Of a DNA stretch of 64,000 bases, positions 38,750 through 47,599 are shown piece by piece. The position numbers and the translations under genes were made by a program. Under the pieces are notes generated by a model, which was not told the DNA's origin, did not search any database, and saw only the letters and a program-made list of their open reading frames with translations. The DNA lies in the NCBI GenBank assembly GCA_021646465.1, contig SOET01000006.1:1-64000 (forward strand), given 5' to 3'. Origin of the DNA: Candidatus Kuenenia hertensis (GTDB taxonomy: Bacteria > Planctomycetota > Brocadiia > Brocadiales > Brocadiaceae). How positions within the stretch are numbered: position 1 is the first letter of the stretch; each line of letters begins with the position of its first letter.

Positions 38750-39454
38750 TTGCATATGCATATGGAAGGCACAAAAAAATTAAATATTCTGATAACTTCT
38801 GGACCGACCAGAGGTTATATAGACGAGGTCAGATACATAAGCAATAAATCTTCCGGCCAATTGGGTACCGCGATAGCGACTGAAGCTTTGAAAAGAGGGG
38901 CGTATGTAACATTGGTGCACGGTGTTGGAAGTATTACCCCGGATACTGCTTGTTTAGAAAAAGATGCTATTAACAGGCTTACCCTTATTGAGATAGAAAC
39001 GGTTCAGGATTTATCAAGATTAATCCGTGAAAATTTAAAAGGGAAAACGTTTGACGCCATTATACACGCAATGGCAGTGCTGGATTATACCCCGGAACAG
39101 CCGGTTAATGGCAAATTACCTTCCCAAAGCAGTGAGATTACCATACGGTTTATAAAAATCCCGAAAATAATAAAATTAATAAGGGAACTGTGGCCCCGTT
39201 CGCTGCTTATTGGTTTTAAATTAGAAGCGGGTATTCCCCATGAGGAACTTCTAAAAAGGGCCTGTGCATCCCTAATAGAGAATAAGGCCGATTTTGTAGT
39301 AGCAAACGACCAGCAGGAAATTTTAGGAGGAAAACATCCGGCTTATATCATTAATTCACAACACGAACTTATGGCAACGTGTAATACAAAACAAGATATA
39401 GCAGAACGACTCATAGAAATAGTGTTTCATTCCGTACCAAAGAATACCATCTAA
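38750..39454 (+). CDS. coaB: Phosphopantothenate-cysteine ligase domain protein (stand-alone CoaB)
   Basis: The 234-residue protein carries only the CoaB half of CoaBC, which joins cysteine to 4'-phosphopantothenate in coenzyme A synthesis. Signatures are ILITSGPTRGYIDEVRYISNKSSGQLG (about 11-37), GFKLEAG and VVANDQQEILGGKH. There is no flavin-dependent decarboxylase (CoaC) domain. This resembles the split, eukaryote- or Streptococcus-type arrangement. CoaC would have to be elsewhere. The start could be M1, M3 or M5. Confidence 0.87.
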   Translation: MHMHMEGTKKLNILITSGPTRGYIDEVRYISNKSSGQLGTAIATEALKRGAYVTLVHGVGSITPDTACLEKDAINRLTLIEIETVQDLSRLIRENLKGKTFDAIIHAMAVLDYTPEQPVNGKLPSQSSEITIRFIKIPKIIKLIRELWPRSLLIGFKLEAGIPHEELLKRACASLIENKADFVVANDQQEILGGKHPAYIINSQHELMATCNTKQDIAERLIEIVFHSVPKNTI

Positions 39455-39574
39455 AACTATTGTAAATTTAACGCTAAATATTTTAAAATATCAGCCGATC
39501 ATCCTATTTATAGTTTTCAGAATTTTTTCACGCTAATTTACAACACTGAAAAATCTTATTTAAAGGAAAAACGA

Positions 39575-39925
39575 ATGTCGATATCGTCCTCTTTTAAAAC
39601 TTCCCAAAGCGGCATGCAGGCCGCAGCATCTTTGCTTAGCACAACCGCAAACAATCTCGCAAATATCAATACGAACGGTTACAAAAAAAATATTGTACGA
39701 TTCGCTGAAGATGGTAACGGCGGTGTAAAATCGGAGGTTTCAAAGAATGACGAATCGCCAGGTTATTACAAAAGTGAAGATGGTACTATCGTCGAAACAT
39801 CAAATGTTGAATATGCAAATGAAATGACAAACCTTATGACCGCGGGATATCAGTTTAAAGCAAATACCCTTGTGCTGAAAACAGTTGATGAGGCACACGG
39901 AAATCTTCTGGACGCCCTGGCATAA
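39575..39925 (+). CDS. Flagellar basal-body rod/hook-type protein, orphan
   Basis: The 116-residue protein has both terminal signatures of axial flagellar proteins (FlgB/C/F/G, FlgE). The N-terminal rod motif is MQAAASLLSTTANNLANINTNGYK. The C-terminal helix is EYANEMTNLMTAGYQFKANTLVLKTVDE. The middle domain is only about 40 residues, close to FlgC. No other flagellar gene lies nearby. AAAGGAAAAA precedes the ATG. FlgC or a divergent paralogue is the best guess. Confidence 0.82.
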   Translation: MSISSSFKTSQSGMQAAASLLSTTANNLANINTNGYKKNIVRFAEDGNGGVKSEVSKNDESPGYYKSEDGTIVETSNVEYANEMTNLMTAGYQFKANTLVLKTVDEAHGNLLDALA

Positions 39926-40243
39926 AAATCTGCCGTCAGCACCTTTTCTTGTCCGGTTTATTAATCATACCCACTCTTACATTTTTTTCCTGCCGTACAG
40001 CATGGATAACACCATACAATAAAATTCTTGTTTTATTGCGGTAAAATAAGTATTCTTAATAGACAACCTATGCCATTACGTCAAAGATTGTTTTATTGGA
40101 GAGACCCCTTATTTTGCCTGCCACAGACCAGAAGAAGGCAGTATTTACGGGGATACTTTTACGGCTGAAAACCATGGTTTTAATATATTGAACGGGAAAC
40201 TATTTTAGTAGAAATTTTAATGAAATAGAGGAGAAAATTTTAA
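39926..40243. other. Intergenic region before the His-rich OB-fold gene
   Basis: 318 bases. It contains the GAGGAG ribosome-binding site of the next gene (about 40230-40235). I saw no convincing promoter hexamers, RNA gene or repeat. Confidence 0.4.
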
Positions 40244-41029
40244 ATGAAGAAGATTGTATTTGTATTTGCCTTATCACTCACATTATCATCCGCGTTAATC
40301 ATAAAAAATACGTTTGCTTATCAAATGAAATCTGTAGAAGAACATTCACATGATCACTCGCAACATGATCATTCATCACACGACCATTCACACGGAGAAG
40401 CCTCTGAGAGCAACTACTTTCTGGCAGGAAAAATTGTAGAAACAATGAACAGTGGCGGCTACACCTATCTTTACATTGATGACTACGGGAAAAAGACCTG
40501 GGTTGCCATACCGGAAACAACCGTATCGGTGGGGCAGGAAATCGTTTTACAACCCGGTTTCGAAATGACCAATTTTGAAAGCAAAACTTTGAATCGTACA
40601 TTTGACAAAATCATTTTTTCCAACGGGCCTGCAACTCCCGGGCAGGATGCTCCGGCATATAATATGAAAGGCAGTAAAGGCGTCAGCGTTTCACCTGATG
40701 AAAAAATACATGTGGAAAAAGCAGAAGGTTCCGGCGCTTATACCATCGAAGAACTTTATGAAAATAGCAAGAAGCTTAATAAAGAAAAGATCCTCGTCAA
40801 AGGGAAAGTGGTAAAGGTATCCGTTGGTATCATGGGGAAAAACTGGCTGCATCTTCAGGACGGAAGCGGAAGCAAGGACAAGAACAATTTCGACCTTGTG
40901 GTTACCACAAAAGACCAGCCTTCTGTCGGTGATATTGTAACCGTGAACGGCGTTCTTTATAAGGATAAAGATTTCGGAAGCGGTTATAAATACGATGTGA
41001 TTGTAGAAGAAGCAACGGTAAAGAAATAA
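40244..41029 (+). CDS. Exported His-rich protein with two OB-fold domains (NrfJ-like)
   Basis: The 261-residue periplasmic protein has a signal peptide (about 1-25), then a histidine-rich metal-binding stretch with repeated HDHS (about 34-51). Two OB-fold-like domains follow. The first is GKIVETMNSGGYTYLYID...WVAIPE, with the NrfJ pattern. The second is GKVVKVSVGIMGKNWLHLQDG...SVGDIVTVNGVL. It may bind copper, nickel or zinc through the histidines. Related proteins in Geobacter-like bacteria accompany c-type cytochromes. It ends with its own terminator. Confidence 0.8.
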   Translation: MKKIVFVFALSLTLSSALIIKNTFAYQMKSVEEHSHDHSQHDHSSHDHSHGEASESNYFLAGKIVETMNSGGYTYLYIDDYGKKTWVAIPETTVSVGQEIVLQPGFEMTNFESKTLNRTFDKIIFSNGPATPGQDAPAYNMKGSKGVSVSPDEKIHVEKAEGSGAYTIEELYENSKKLNKEKILVKGKVVKVSVGIMGKNWLHLQDGSGSKDKNNFDLVVTTKDQPSVGDIVTVNGVLYKDKDFGSGYKYDVIVEEATVKK

Positions 41030-41062
41030 CAGGAAAGCACGTTTTTGAACTTGCTATTTTTC

Positions 41063-41098
41063 AAAAGCCCCTTTTTTCCACAAAGGGGCTTTTTCTTT
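41063..41098. terminator. Intrinsic terminator, likely bidirectional
   Basis: A perfect 12-bp stem (AAAAGCCCCTTT at 41063 and its complement at 41082-41093), loop TTTCCAC, with a T-rich tail on the plus strand and A/T-rich flank on the other side. It lies between the convergent OB-fold gene and small membrane protein. Confidence 0.88.
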
Positions 41099-41187
41099 TT
41101 GCGAAACAGAACAGAAATTACTATCTACATTTTGTTCTGCATATGTTAAGGCATCCTTTGAATTTTGTATAGGTATTGGTTTTTTCG

Positions 41188-41385
41188 TTATTTCTTAAAA
41201 CCTTTTACGATCCAGCGGATAACCCATGTTAGCCCAAAAATACACCCTATGGGGAAAAAGAGGACAATAAATGCGGCGCTTGCGCTGGGAGCGCCATATC
41301 GGGTACTCATGTAAACAACAAATATCGCCCACAAAAACGAAACCACTATGATAAATTTGTACCAACCATCTAATTTTGTTTTCAT
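41188..41385 (-). CDS. Small two-pass membrane protein
   Basis: The 65-residue protein has two hydrophobic helices (about 10-26 and 36-60) joined by a short loop (STRYGAPSASAA). It has a basic N-terminus and a Lys-rich end. It lies downstream of, and in the same direction as, the methyltransferase gene. The family is unknown; its small size and clean topology suggest a real membrane micro-protein. Confidence 0.55.
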   Translation of the reverse strand: MKTKLDGWYKFIIVVSFLWAIFVVYMSTRYGAPSASAAFIVLFFPIGCIFGLTWVIRWIVKGFKK

Positions 41386-41434
41386 TTGTTCTCGTATTTT
41401 TTTACCTTTCCCTATACTAAAGACATTATGTATT

Positions 41435-41986
41435 TCATCGTTTATTTTTCCTTTTCAATCCGGGAAACCATCTTGGTACCTGTTGACAATACTTTTCGTA
41501 TTCCCTGCCGAAACGTCCTTTCAACTCAGGTTCTTCAACATAAACAACTAACATATGCGCAATAATACTTATCATAAACGCATAAATAAGTATTCCCATG
41601 TTTGCAAAGAAAAGAACTTCTCCCCACAATACCATGAGTTCTGCTACCATAATCGGATTGCGTACAATACCGAAAAGGCCGCTGGTCACAAGATTTCGGG
41701 GTGCATCCAGCATCAGAGGCGTTCCCCTGCCCTTATGGCAAAATGTCCACAGGCAGTAAATCCACATAACAGTTCCGGCAAATATTAAAAACACTCCTCC
41801 CCATTTACCAACTACATGAGGAATCGGCAATTTTAAGGGAACTACCCGATACGCCACCCATGGTAAAACAACCATGAATATCGCAAGGAATAAGAATGCA
41901 TTCAACAGCGACTTTCCCCACAATACCAGAGTACTCGTTGTCTTGCTTTGCCTTACCCTGGGAAGGTAAAATTTAAAGGCAGCCAT
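41435..41986 (-). CDS. Isoprenylcysteine carboxyl methyltransferase-family membrane protein
   Basis: The 183-residue protein has about four membrane helices. It ends with the ICMT/PEMT S-adenosylmethionine-binding region: APRNLVTSGLFGIVRNPIMVAELM (about 94-117) and VYVEEPELKGRFGREYEKYCQQVPRWFPG. Bacterial members methylate unknown lipids or proteins; phospholipid N-methylation is another possibility. It lies 40 bases downstream of the BadF-type kinase, in the same direction. Confidence 0.82.
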   Translation of the reverse strand: MAAFKFYLPRVRQSKTTSTLVLWGKSLLNAFLFLAIFMVVLPWVAYRVVPLKLPIPHVVGKWGGVFLIFAGTVMWIYCLWTFCHKGRGTPLMLDAPRNLVTSGLFGIVRNPIMVAELMVLWGEVLFFANMGILIYAFMISIIAHMLVVYVEEPELKGRFGREYEKYCQQVPRWFPGLKRKNKR

Positions 41987-42026
41987 GCATAGTTCCTTTC
42001 ACTACTATCGTTAACTTACATTCCTC

Positions 42027-43007
42027 CTATGATTTGGCCATACCAGTATACTCCAATGCCAAAATTATCGCTCCCTTTGCCTCTTCTTCAGCAAGTACCA
42101 TCGGTATTGCCATAGGAACTGATTGTCTTATTTTGCGAACAAGTTGTTTTTCAACGAAATCACTATTGCGTAATACGCCTCCCGTCAGTACAAGAGAAAA
42201 ATTTTCTTTCGTGAAAGAAAGTTGTTTTGCTACTGCTATTACCCCTTTGCATAACTCTTCGGCTGCATTTGTTAAAATATGCATAGCAACCATATCACCT
42301 GATTTTGCCGTTACATTTACCAATCTTGCGAGACCTGCGATCTCAGTAACAGCAGGAGTTTTTCGCAAAACATGCGATACCATCTCTGCCGGTGTAATAC
42401 AGTTTAATTCCTTTAAAATAATTTCCGTAAGAAGGGTTGGGTGATCTCTGCCATCATATGCCCTCATGATTGCCCTTAACGCCATCATTCCTATTTCGTA
42501 ACCACTGCCTTCACTATCCAGAAAATTGCCCCAGCCCCCAGCCCGCGCCGTTTTGTCGCCGGAACGTTCTCCATATATTATGGAACCCGTGCCGGAAATT
42601 ACCACAATACCGTGTCGCTTGCCTGTTCCGGCAACAAGAGAGATTATCGCATCCGTATGCACTTCAATTTGCATACCTCTGGCAAAAAGTCCTTTGTACC
42701 TTGTATCCGCATCAAAATTATCTATTACCTGGCAGATCAAACTTCTCATTCTATGCTGTGTTTCTTCTTCACCAACCCCTGCAATGCCGGCACATAATGC
42801 CTCTATTTTAAACTCTGGAACAGATGAAGAGCGGATTGCGCCGGAAATGGCTTCATACACTGCTGTTACTATATCGTCAGAGTTAACAAGATTTGGATTT
42901 GAAGGCCCTCCCACTCCCTGTCCAATTATTTTCCCCGCATTATCCGAAAGCAGGCACGCGGTCTTTGTAGCTCCGCCATCAATTCCCAATACGCATCTTT
43001 TTATCAT
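42027..43007 (-). CDS. BadF/BadG/BcrA/BcrD ATPase-family sugar kinase (N-acetylglucosamine kinase-like)
   Basis: The roughly 326-residue ASKHA-fold protein has the phosphate-binding GIDGGATKTACLLSD, an adenosine-binding ISGTGSIIYGE in the centre, and the later GGVLRNSDF loop. Many members phosphorylate N-acetylglucosamine or related amino sugars. The open frame reaches 43151, but the ATG at 43007 has a strong GAGGGGTGG site and begins exactly at the ATPase fold, so I place the start there. The upstream extension is the MITE-like element. Confidence 0.87.
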   Translation of the reverse strand: MIKRCVLGIDGGATKTACLLSDNAGKIIGQGVGGPSNPNLVNSDDIVTAVYEAISGAIRSSSVPEFKIEALCAGIAGVGEEETQHRMRSLICQVIDNFDADTRYKGLFARGMQIEVHTDAIISLVAGTGKRHGIVVISGTGSIIYGERSGDKTARAGGWGNFLDSEGSGYEIGMMALRAIMRAYDGRDHPTLLTEIILKELNCITPAEMVSHVLRKTPAVTEIAGLARLVNVTAKSGDMVAMHILTNAAEELCKGVIAVAKQLSFTKENFSLVLTGGVLRNSDFVEKQLVRKIRQSVPMAIPMVLAEEEAKGAIILALEYTGMAKS

Positions 43008-43050
43008 TTTCCACCCCTCTTTTTTTTCAAACACCGTGTCCCCCGGATAA

Positions 43051-43259
43051 TATAACCAAACAAATCTGATTTTCGAAGAATATTTATCTGTAGGGGGCGA
43101 AGCATTTGCCGGTATAAAGCATCGATATATAAAATGCCGTATGTGTGCCAAGTCAGTTTTACTGAAAGAGTTATGCCGAAAAGTGTCAAATGCTTCGTCC
43201 CTACTTTTTATAAAACCATATTCCCTCTAAATTTCTAAAATCAGATTTGTTTGGCTATA
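43051..43259. mobile_element. MITE-like palindromic element
   Basis: A 209-bp segment is bounded by inverted repeats: TATAACCAAACAAATCTG.. (43051-43073) and its complement (43237-43259), 22 of 23 matching. Nested inside is a second inverted pair, GTAGGGGGCGAAGCATTTGCC (43090-43110; 21 bases) and its near-complement (43185-43204). The GTAGGGGCGAAGCATTT core is a repeat I know from cyanobacterial and other genomes as a palindromic interspersed element. There is no transposase gene inside. It lies in the promoter region of the BadF-type kinase. Confidence 0.7.
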
Positions 43260-43556
43260 TAATTGCCAAGCAAACTTTTTATGGTGCTACAGAGACCGGG
43301 TTTACCATTTTGATTACTTATTGTCTAATCTCTCCCTCGTAATCATTTTTCATTAATTCTACATGTCGGAAACGCTATTTTAAACATATTTCTTGCATGT
43401 GCACCCAGACAAATGTAAAATCAATTTTTCGTTTTTCCCTAATTTTTGCAACCTGTTGATATTGTATATAAAATATTTTTACACAAGATATTAGGATTAC
43501 GTAATAACATTTTTTTTCGTTCAGTAAGATAATTTTATTAAAGGGTATGCGGGATT
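43260..43556. other. AT-rich intergenic region before the aminotransferase
   Basis: About 300 bases between the MITE-like element and the aminotransferase gene. No gene or RNA is visible. A TTGATATTGTATATAAAATA stretch (about 43455) could supply a promoter, but it is not a good match. Confidence 0.35.
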
Positions 43557-44858
43557 ATGCGCAGAAGCATTGAACATGAAGGCTGGAGACACCTTACCTA
43601 TGAAATAAGAGCTATCGTAGCGGTAGCAAACGAATTAAATAAATTGGGCGTCGATATTACCTGGGAAAACATCGGAGATCCTGTCCAAAAAGGAGAAAAA
43701 ATTCCTCAATGGATAAAAGATATCGTTATCCAATTGGTTTCAGAAGACAAAACCTACGGGTACGTAGCGACACAGGGGGTACCCGAAACGAGAAAATTCC
43801 TTGCCGACCAGGTAAACAAACGCGGCGGATACCAAATTTCTCCGGACGATATTATCTTTTTCAACGGCTTAGGCGATGCTGTTTCTACCATATTCAGCCT
43901 TTTAAAGAGGGAAGCGCGGGTAATCGGCCCATCCCCGGCATATTCCACCCACTCTTCGGCGGAGGCTGCTCATTCCGGATATGATCATCTCACCTATGAT
44001 CTTGACCCCGATAACAATTGGCTGCCTGATCTTAATGACATTGAAAATAAAATAAAGTACAACGATTCCATTGCCGGCATGCTTCTCATCAATCCCGACA
44101 ATCCCACAGGAGCAGTATACCCGCGACCTTTTCTTGAAAAAATCGTTGATATTGCGAAGAGGTATGGGTTATTTCTTATCTGTGACGAAATATATGCCAA
44201 TATCGTATATAATGGCGCAGAAACAGCAAATCTCAGCGAGATAATCGGAAATGTGCCCGGCATGGCAATGCGCGGCATTTCCAAAGAATTTCCATGGCCG
44301 GGATCCAGGTGCGGATGGATAGAGGTGTTCAATCAGGAGTTAAATCCTGAATTCAAAAACTATATCAAAAGTCTGATAAATGCAAAAATGCTTGAGGTGT
44401 GTTCCACCAGCCTCCCGCAATATGCTATTCCGCTGGTTATGGGAAATCCAAATTATCAGGCACATCTGGAAAAACGCAGAACGACGTATGAACACCGTGC
44501 ATACGAAGCGTGTGAAATCTTTTCAAAGGCAGATGGCATACAAGTGGTAAAACCCCAGGGGGCATTCTATATGTCTATTGTATTTAAGGATACTGTTTTA
44601 AACGCACAACAAACCCTGCCGATCGAAAATAGTACCGTAAAAAAATATATCGAGGACAAGGTAAGCGGCGTGGAGGTAGACAAACGGTTTGTTTATTATC
44701 TTCTGGGGGCAACAGGGATATGCGTTGTACCCTTAACAGGCTTTTGTTGCACAAGAAAAGGGTTCCGAATTACTCTTCTGGAAACCGATGATGAAAAGCG
44801 AAAATGGACATGGAATACTATTACGGAGAATATTAAGAAATATTTAGCCTCTGCCTAA
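43557..44858 (+). CDS. Class I/II aminotransferase, pyridoxal-phosphate dependent
   Basis: The 433-residue fold-type I enzyme. Features are LINPDNPTGAVYP (about 181-193), CDEIYANIVYNG, and MRGISKEFPWPGSRCGW, where the lysine after IS should hold PLP. The C-terminal FRITLLETDDEKRKW carries the substrate-carboxylate arginine. It resembles aspartate/alanine aminotransferases of the AlaT/MalY-like group with an N-terminal extension (EGWRHLTYEIRAI). The substrate cannot be named. It is followed by the ferritin-like gene. Confidence 0.88.
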   Translation: MRRSIEHEGWRHLTYEIRAIVAVANELNKLGVDITWENIGDPVQKGEKIPQWIKDIVIQLVSEDKTYGYVATQGVPETRKFLADQVNKRGGYQISPDDIIFFNGLGDAVSTIFSLLKREARVIGPSPAYSTHSSAEAAHSGYDHLTYDLDPDNNWLPDLNDIENKIKYNDSIAGMLLINPDNPTGAVYPRPFLEKIVDIAKRYGLFLICDEIYANIVYNGAETANLSEIIGNVPGMAMRGISKEFPWPGSRCGWIEVFNQELNPEFKNYIKSLINAKMLEVCSTSLPQYAIPLVMGNPNYQAHLEKRRTTYEHRAYEACEIFSKADGIQVVKPQGAFYMSIVFKDTVLNAQQTLPIENSTVKKYIEDKVSGVEVDKRFVYYLLGATGICVVPLTGFCCTRKGFRITLLETDDEKRKWTWNTITENIKKYLASA

Positions 44859-44931
44859 CCCCCGTTTGCAATATATAAATGCAAAACAGGGGTAAGCCTT
44901 ACAGACATACTTAAAATTGGGAGATTACAAA

Positions 44932-45417
44932 ATGGATATATATGAATTTGCAATGCAGATGGAAAAAGACGGGGAAAAATATTATCGCGATTCAGCCCAA
45001 AAAGTTAACAACACAGGACTTAAGAACATACTGTGTATACTGGCAGATGCCGAAGCAAAGCATTACGATATTTTACAGAAAATGAAGCAAAATGAAACAA
45101 TTCATCCGCCTGATACACAAATATTATCAAACGTAAAAAATATATTCATACAAATGAATGAAAACAAAGATACATTCGGTGTTAATATTTCACAAATAGA
45201 TTTATATAAAAAGGCTCAGGATATTGAGAAAAAGAGCAAAGAATTTTATTTAGAAAAAGCTGAGGACGCAAAAGACCCATCTCAAAGAGAAATTTTTTTG
45301 AAGATTGCAGAGGAAGAAAAAAAACACTATTCTATACTGGAAAATATAATCAATTTCGTGTCACGGCCGCTGAATTGGCTTGAAAATGCAGAATGGTATC
45401 ATTTAGAAGAATATTAA
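44932..45417 (+). CDS. Ferritin-like/rubrerythrin-type diiron protein
   Basis: The 161-residue four-helix bundle has two halves. Each has an iron-ligand glutamate and an E-x-x-H pattern: MEKDGEKYYRDSA with ADAEAKHYDIL, and IEKKSKEFYLEKAED with AEEEKKHYSIL. There is no rubredoxin domain. The frame extends to a TTG at 44917, but the ATG at 44932 lies 7 bases after GGGAGA. It probably handles peroxide or iron. The convergent peroxiredoxin gene lies just downstream. Confidence 0.85.
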   Translation: MDIYEFAMQMEKDGEKYYRDSAQKVNNTGLKNILCILADAEAKHYDILQKMKQNETIHPPDTQILSNVKNIFIQMNENKDTFGVNISQIDLYKKAQDIEKKSKEFYLEKAEDAKDPSQREIFLKIAEEEKKHYSILENIINFVSRPLNWLENAEWYHLEEY

Positions 45418-45511
45418 AGAAAACTACAACAGTAACCGTTTTCCGGCACGATACCAGCCTTCACTATGTTAGTACCCTTAATCTTCTTCCAAATTTCGTC
45501 AGCATCCTCTT

Positions 45512-45982
45512 TTACGCACCTATGTCTCTTAAATCTTTTAACACTTCTTTTGCGTGATCAGTAGGTTTTACCTTTTCATAAATTTTTGCAATATTTCCCT
45601 TCGGATCAACCAGAAAAGACATTCTAATGGTTCCCATATGCTCTTTCCCCATGAACTTTTTCATTCCCCATACATCATACTGTTCTACTACTTTTTTATC
45701 TTCATCCGCCAGCAAGGTGAAGGGTAATTGGTATTTTTTTGCAAATTTTTCATGGCCCTCTACGGAATCCGTACTTATTCCGATAACTTTTATCTTACTC
45801 TTTTCGTATTCTTTAAAACTATCCCGAAAGGCACATGCCTCTTTTGTGCACCCTGGGGTGTTATCTCTTGGATAAAAGTAAATCAACACCCATTGCCCTT
45901 TAAAATCCGATAATTTGTGCTTTTTACCATTTTGATCAGACAAAATAAATTCCGGCGCACGATCACCGTGTTTGAGTTTCAT
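45512..45982 (-). CDS. bcp: Thiol peroxidase of the peroxiredoxin Q/Bcp family
   Basis: The 156-residue cytoplasmic enzyme reduces H2O2 and organic peroxides. The peroxidatic C45 is in YPRDNTPGCTKEACAFRD, with a candidate resolving C50 five residues later (atypical 2-Cys). The SFLVDPKGNIAKIYEKVKP region ends the thioredoxin fold. It is a single gene, convergent with the ferritin-like gene, and the two suggest an oxidative-stress pair. Confidence 0.93.
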   Translation of the reverse strand: MKLKHGDRAPEFILSDQNGKKHKLSDFKGQWVLIYFYPRDNTPGCTKEACAFRDSFKEYEKSKIKVIGISTDSVEGHEKFAKKYQLPFTLLADEDKKVVEQYDVWGMKKFMGKEHMGTIRMSFLVDPKGNIAKIYEKVKPTDHAKEVLKDLRDIGA

Positions 45983-46081
45983 AGTTGCTCCTATAAAATA
46001 TAAAGAATATTCACGAGGCTATTAAACAGACATGTTTTGCTATTTTTAGCATCCTTTCACCTTTTCACGAAAATCCTCACT

Positions 46082-47524
46082 TTACTCTCTGCTGACATTA
46101 ACTTTTAGTTTCGCCCTCAATCCCTCAGCGGTAAACAGAATTTTTGCATTGCCTTTCTTATTCCCGGCAGTAACAGTAAACGCCGCTTCGCCGTTTTCAT
46201 CCGTTTCCGCTGTTCCGGGTGATATTTCTATAATTTTTTTCCCTTTTTTAATTTTTGTATTCACCGTGACGCCTTCCGGGAAGCAGTCATTATCGCCTTG
46301 CACCGTTACCGTAACTTCTTCACTTTCTCCCGTTACGAGGTTTAACTTAGGAGATGAAACCTCTATCGATTCCGCATCACACTCATCCGGTGCAGGAGTA
46401 GTTGTTACCACCGGAGATGAGGTCGGCGTTGGAGTTGGAGTTACGTTTGCATTTATAAGTTCCTGTATGGCCGTATACGAAGGTTTTTCAATAAATGCCA
46501 CCTCTCCGGTAGTTTGATCAGTTATTATCTGTGCAAGCAATCCTTCCGCAACATCTGCCGCCTCTAATCCATCATTATCCCTCAGGGTAACGAATACCTT
46601 ATCAACACCATTATCCAAAATGGTATTAATAGAGGAAGCATAGTACTCCGCTTGCGATATAAATCCGTTATTATAATTTTCATCTGTTTGATAATTCGGA
46701 TCAGAAGTATATCCATGTTCTGATACCCATATTGGCCCGCTAAAACCAATGGATGAAAACATATCTTCAAACTCTTCTACCATATCAGACAATTTATCAA
46801 GGTCATCCCGAACATGAACGTTGGCAATATCAAATTTCCCCGCGGCATTATCCTCCACTTCCTGCAGCCATTCGTACAAATCCTCATGGTTTTGCGGCAT
46901 AAATACACCCGCAATCAATACGTATGCGGTGCTATCTACCGCCTTAATTGCATCATATGTTGCGGAAAGCAGCTTTGCATATTCAGAGGCGTCACCATAG
47001 AAAAATCCCTCACATTCCGTGCTCGTACACGTATATTCATTAGGTTCGTTCCAAACTTCCCAGTAATGGATATCATCTTTGTATCGTTCTGCAATAAGGG
47101 TGATCCACTCTTTCCATAGTTTATAATCTGCAGGCGGGCAGAAATTAGGATCATAGGTCACATCTCCCGATGGACAATTTCCGGCCCAGTCAGGCATAGA
47201 GGTGAGCGTCCCCAGAATCTGAACATTATATTTTCTCGACAATTCAACGACAATATCCATCGGACTCCAGTCTGGGTCAACGTTTTCCTCAACAAAAATA
47301 GAGGACAACTGTACATCAAGCCGTATATAATTTGCCCCTAATGCCGAAGCCTTTGAGAAAAGCTCTTCTATGTCAGCTTCCGGCATATCAGGATAAATCA
47401 TGGAATGCGCACCATAATTTTCACTGCTATATGCGCAGCAATTATTCATAAAGGAGAAACTTAAAACTACAACCAAAAAAAACCCCGCGAGTGCATTCAT
47501 CATCTGTATCCGGTATTTCTTCAC
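46082..47524 (-). CDS. Secreted clan-A glycoside hydrolase with C-terminal Ig-like domain
   Basis: The 480-residue exported protein has a signal peptide (about 1-31) and a TIM-barrel hydrolase domain (about 36-360). The acid/base glutamate is E160 in YWEVWNEPNE and the nucleophile E269 in IWVSEHGYTSDP, as in GH39/GH5-type enzymes. A Thr/Pro-rich linker (NVTPTPTPTSSP, about 364-375) leads to an Ig-like domain (about 390-480) with two cysteines. The substrate is unknown; it may trim the organism's own exopolysaccharide. It stands alone. Confidence 0.83.
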   Translation of the reverse strand: MKKYRIQMMNALAGFFLVVVLSFSFMNNCCAYSSENYGAHSMIYPDMPEADIEELFSKASALGANYIRLDVQLSSIFVEENVDPDWSPMDIVVELSRKYNVQILGTLTSMPDWAGNCPSGDVTYDPNFCPPADYKLWKEWITLIAERYKDDIHYWEVWNEPNEYTCTSTECEGFFYGDASEYAKLLSATYDAIKAVDSTAYVLIAGVFMPQNHEDLYEWLQEVEDNAAGKFDIANVHVRDDLDKLSDMVEEFEDMFSSIGFSGPIWVSEHGYTSDPNYQTDENYNNGFISQAEYYASSINTILDNGVDKVFVTLRDNDGLEAADVAEGLLAQIITDQTTGEVAFIEKPSYTAIQELINANVTPTPTPTSSPVVTTTPAPDECDAESIEVSSPKLNLVTGESEEVTVTVQGDNDCFPEGVTVNTKIKKGKKIIEISPGTAETDENGEAAFTVTAGNKKGNAKILFTAEGLRAKLKVNVSRE

Positions 47525-47599
47525 TTTTTATTCTCCCTTTTTTTCAAAATATCAAAGTTGCCTGCAAAGGAACTACCTGCTCATATTTCACGCAAATAG

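Noticed and set aside
43008-43151. N-terminal extension of the BadF-type kinase
   Set aside because: It runs through the MITE-like element; the ATG at 43007 has a strong ribosome-binding site and starts at the ATPase fold.
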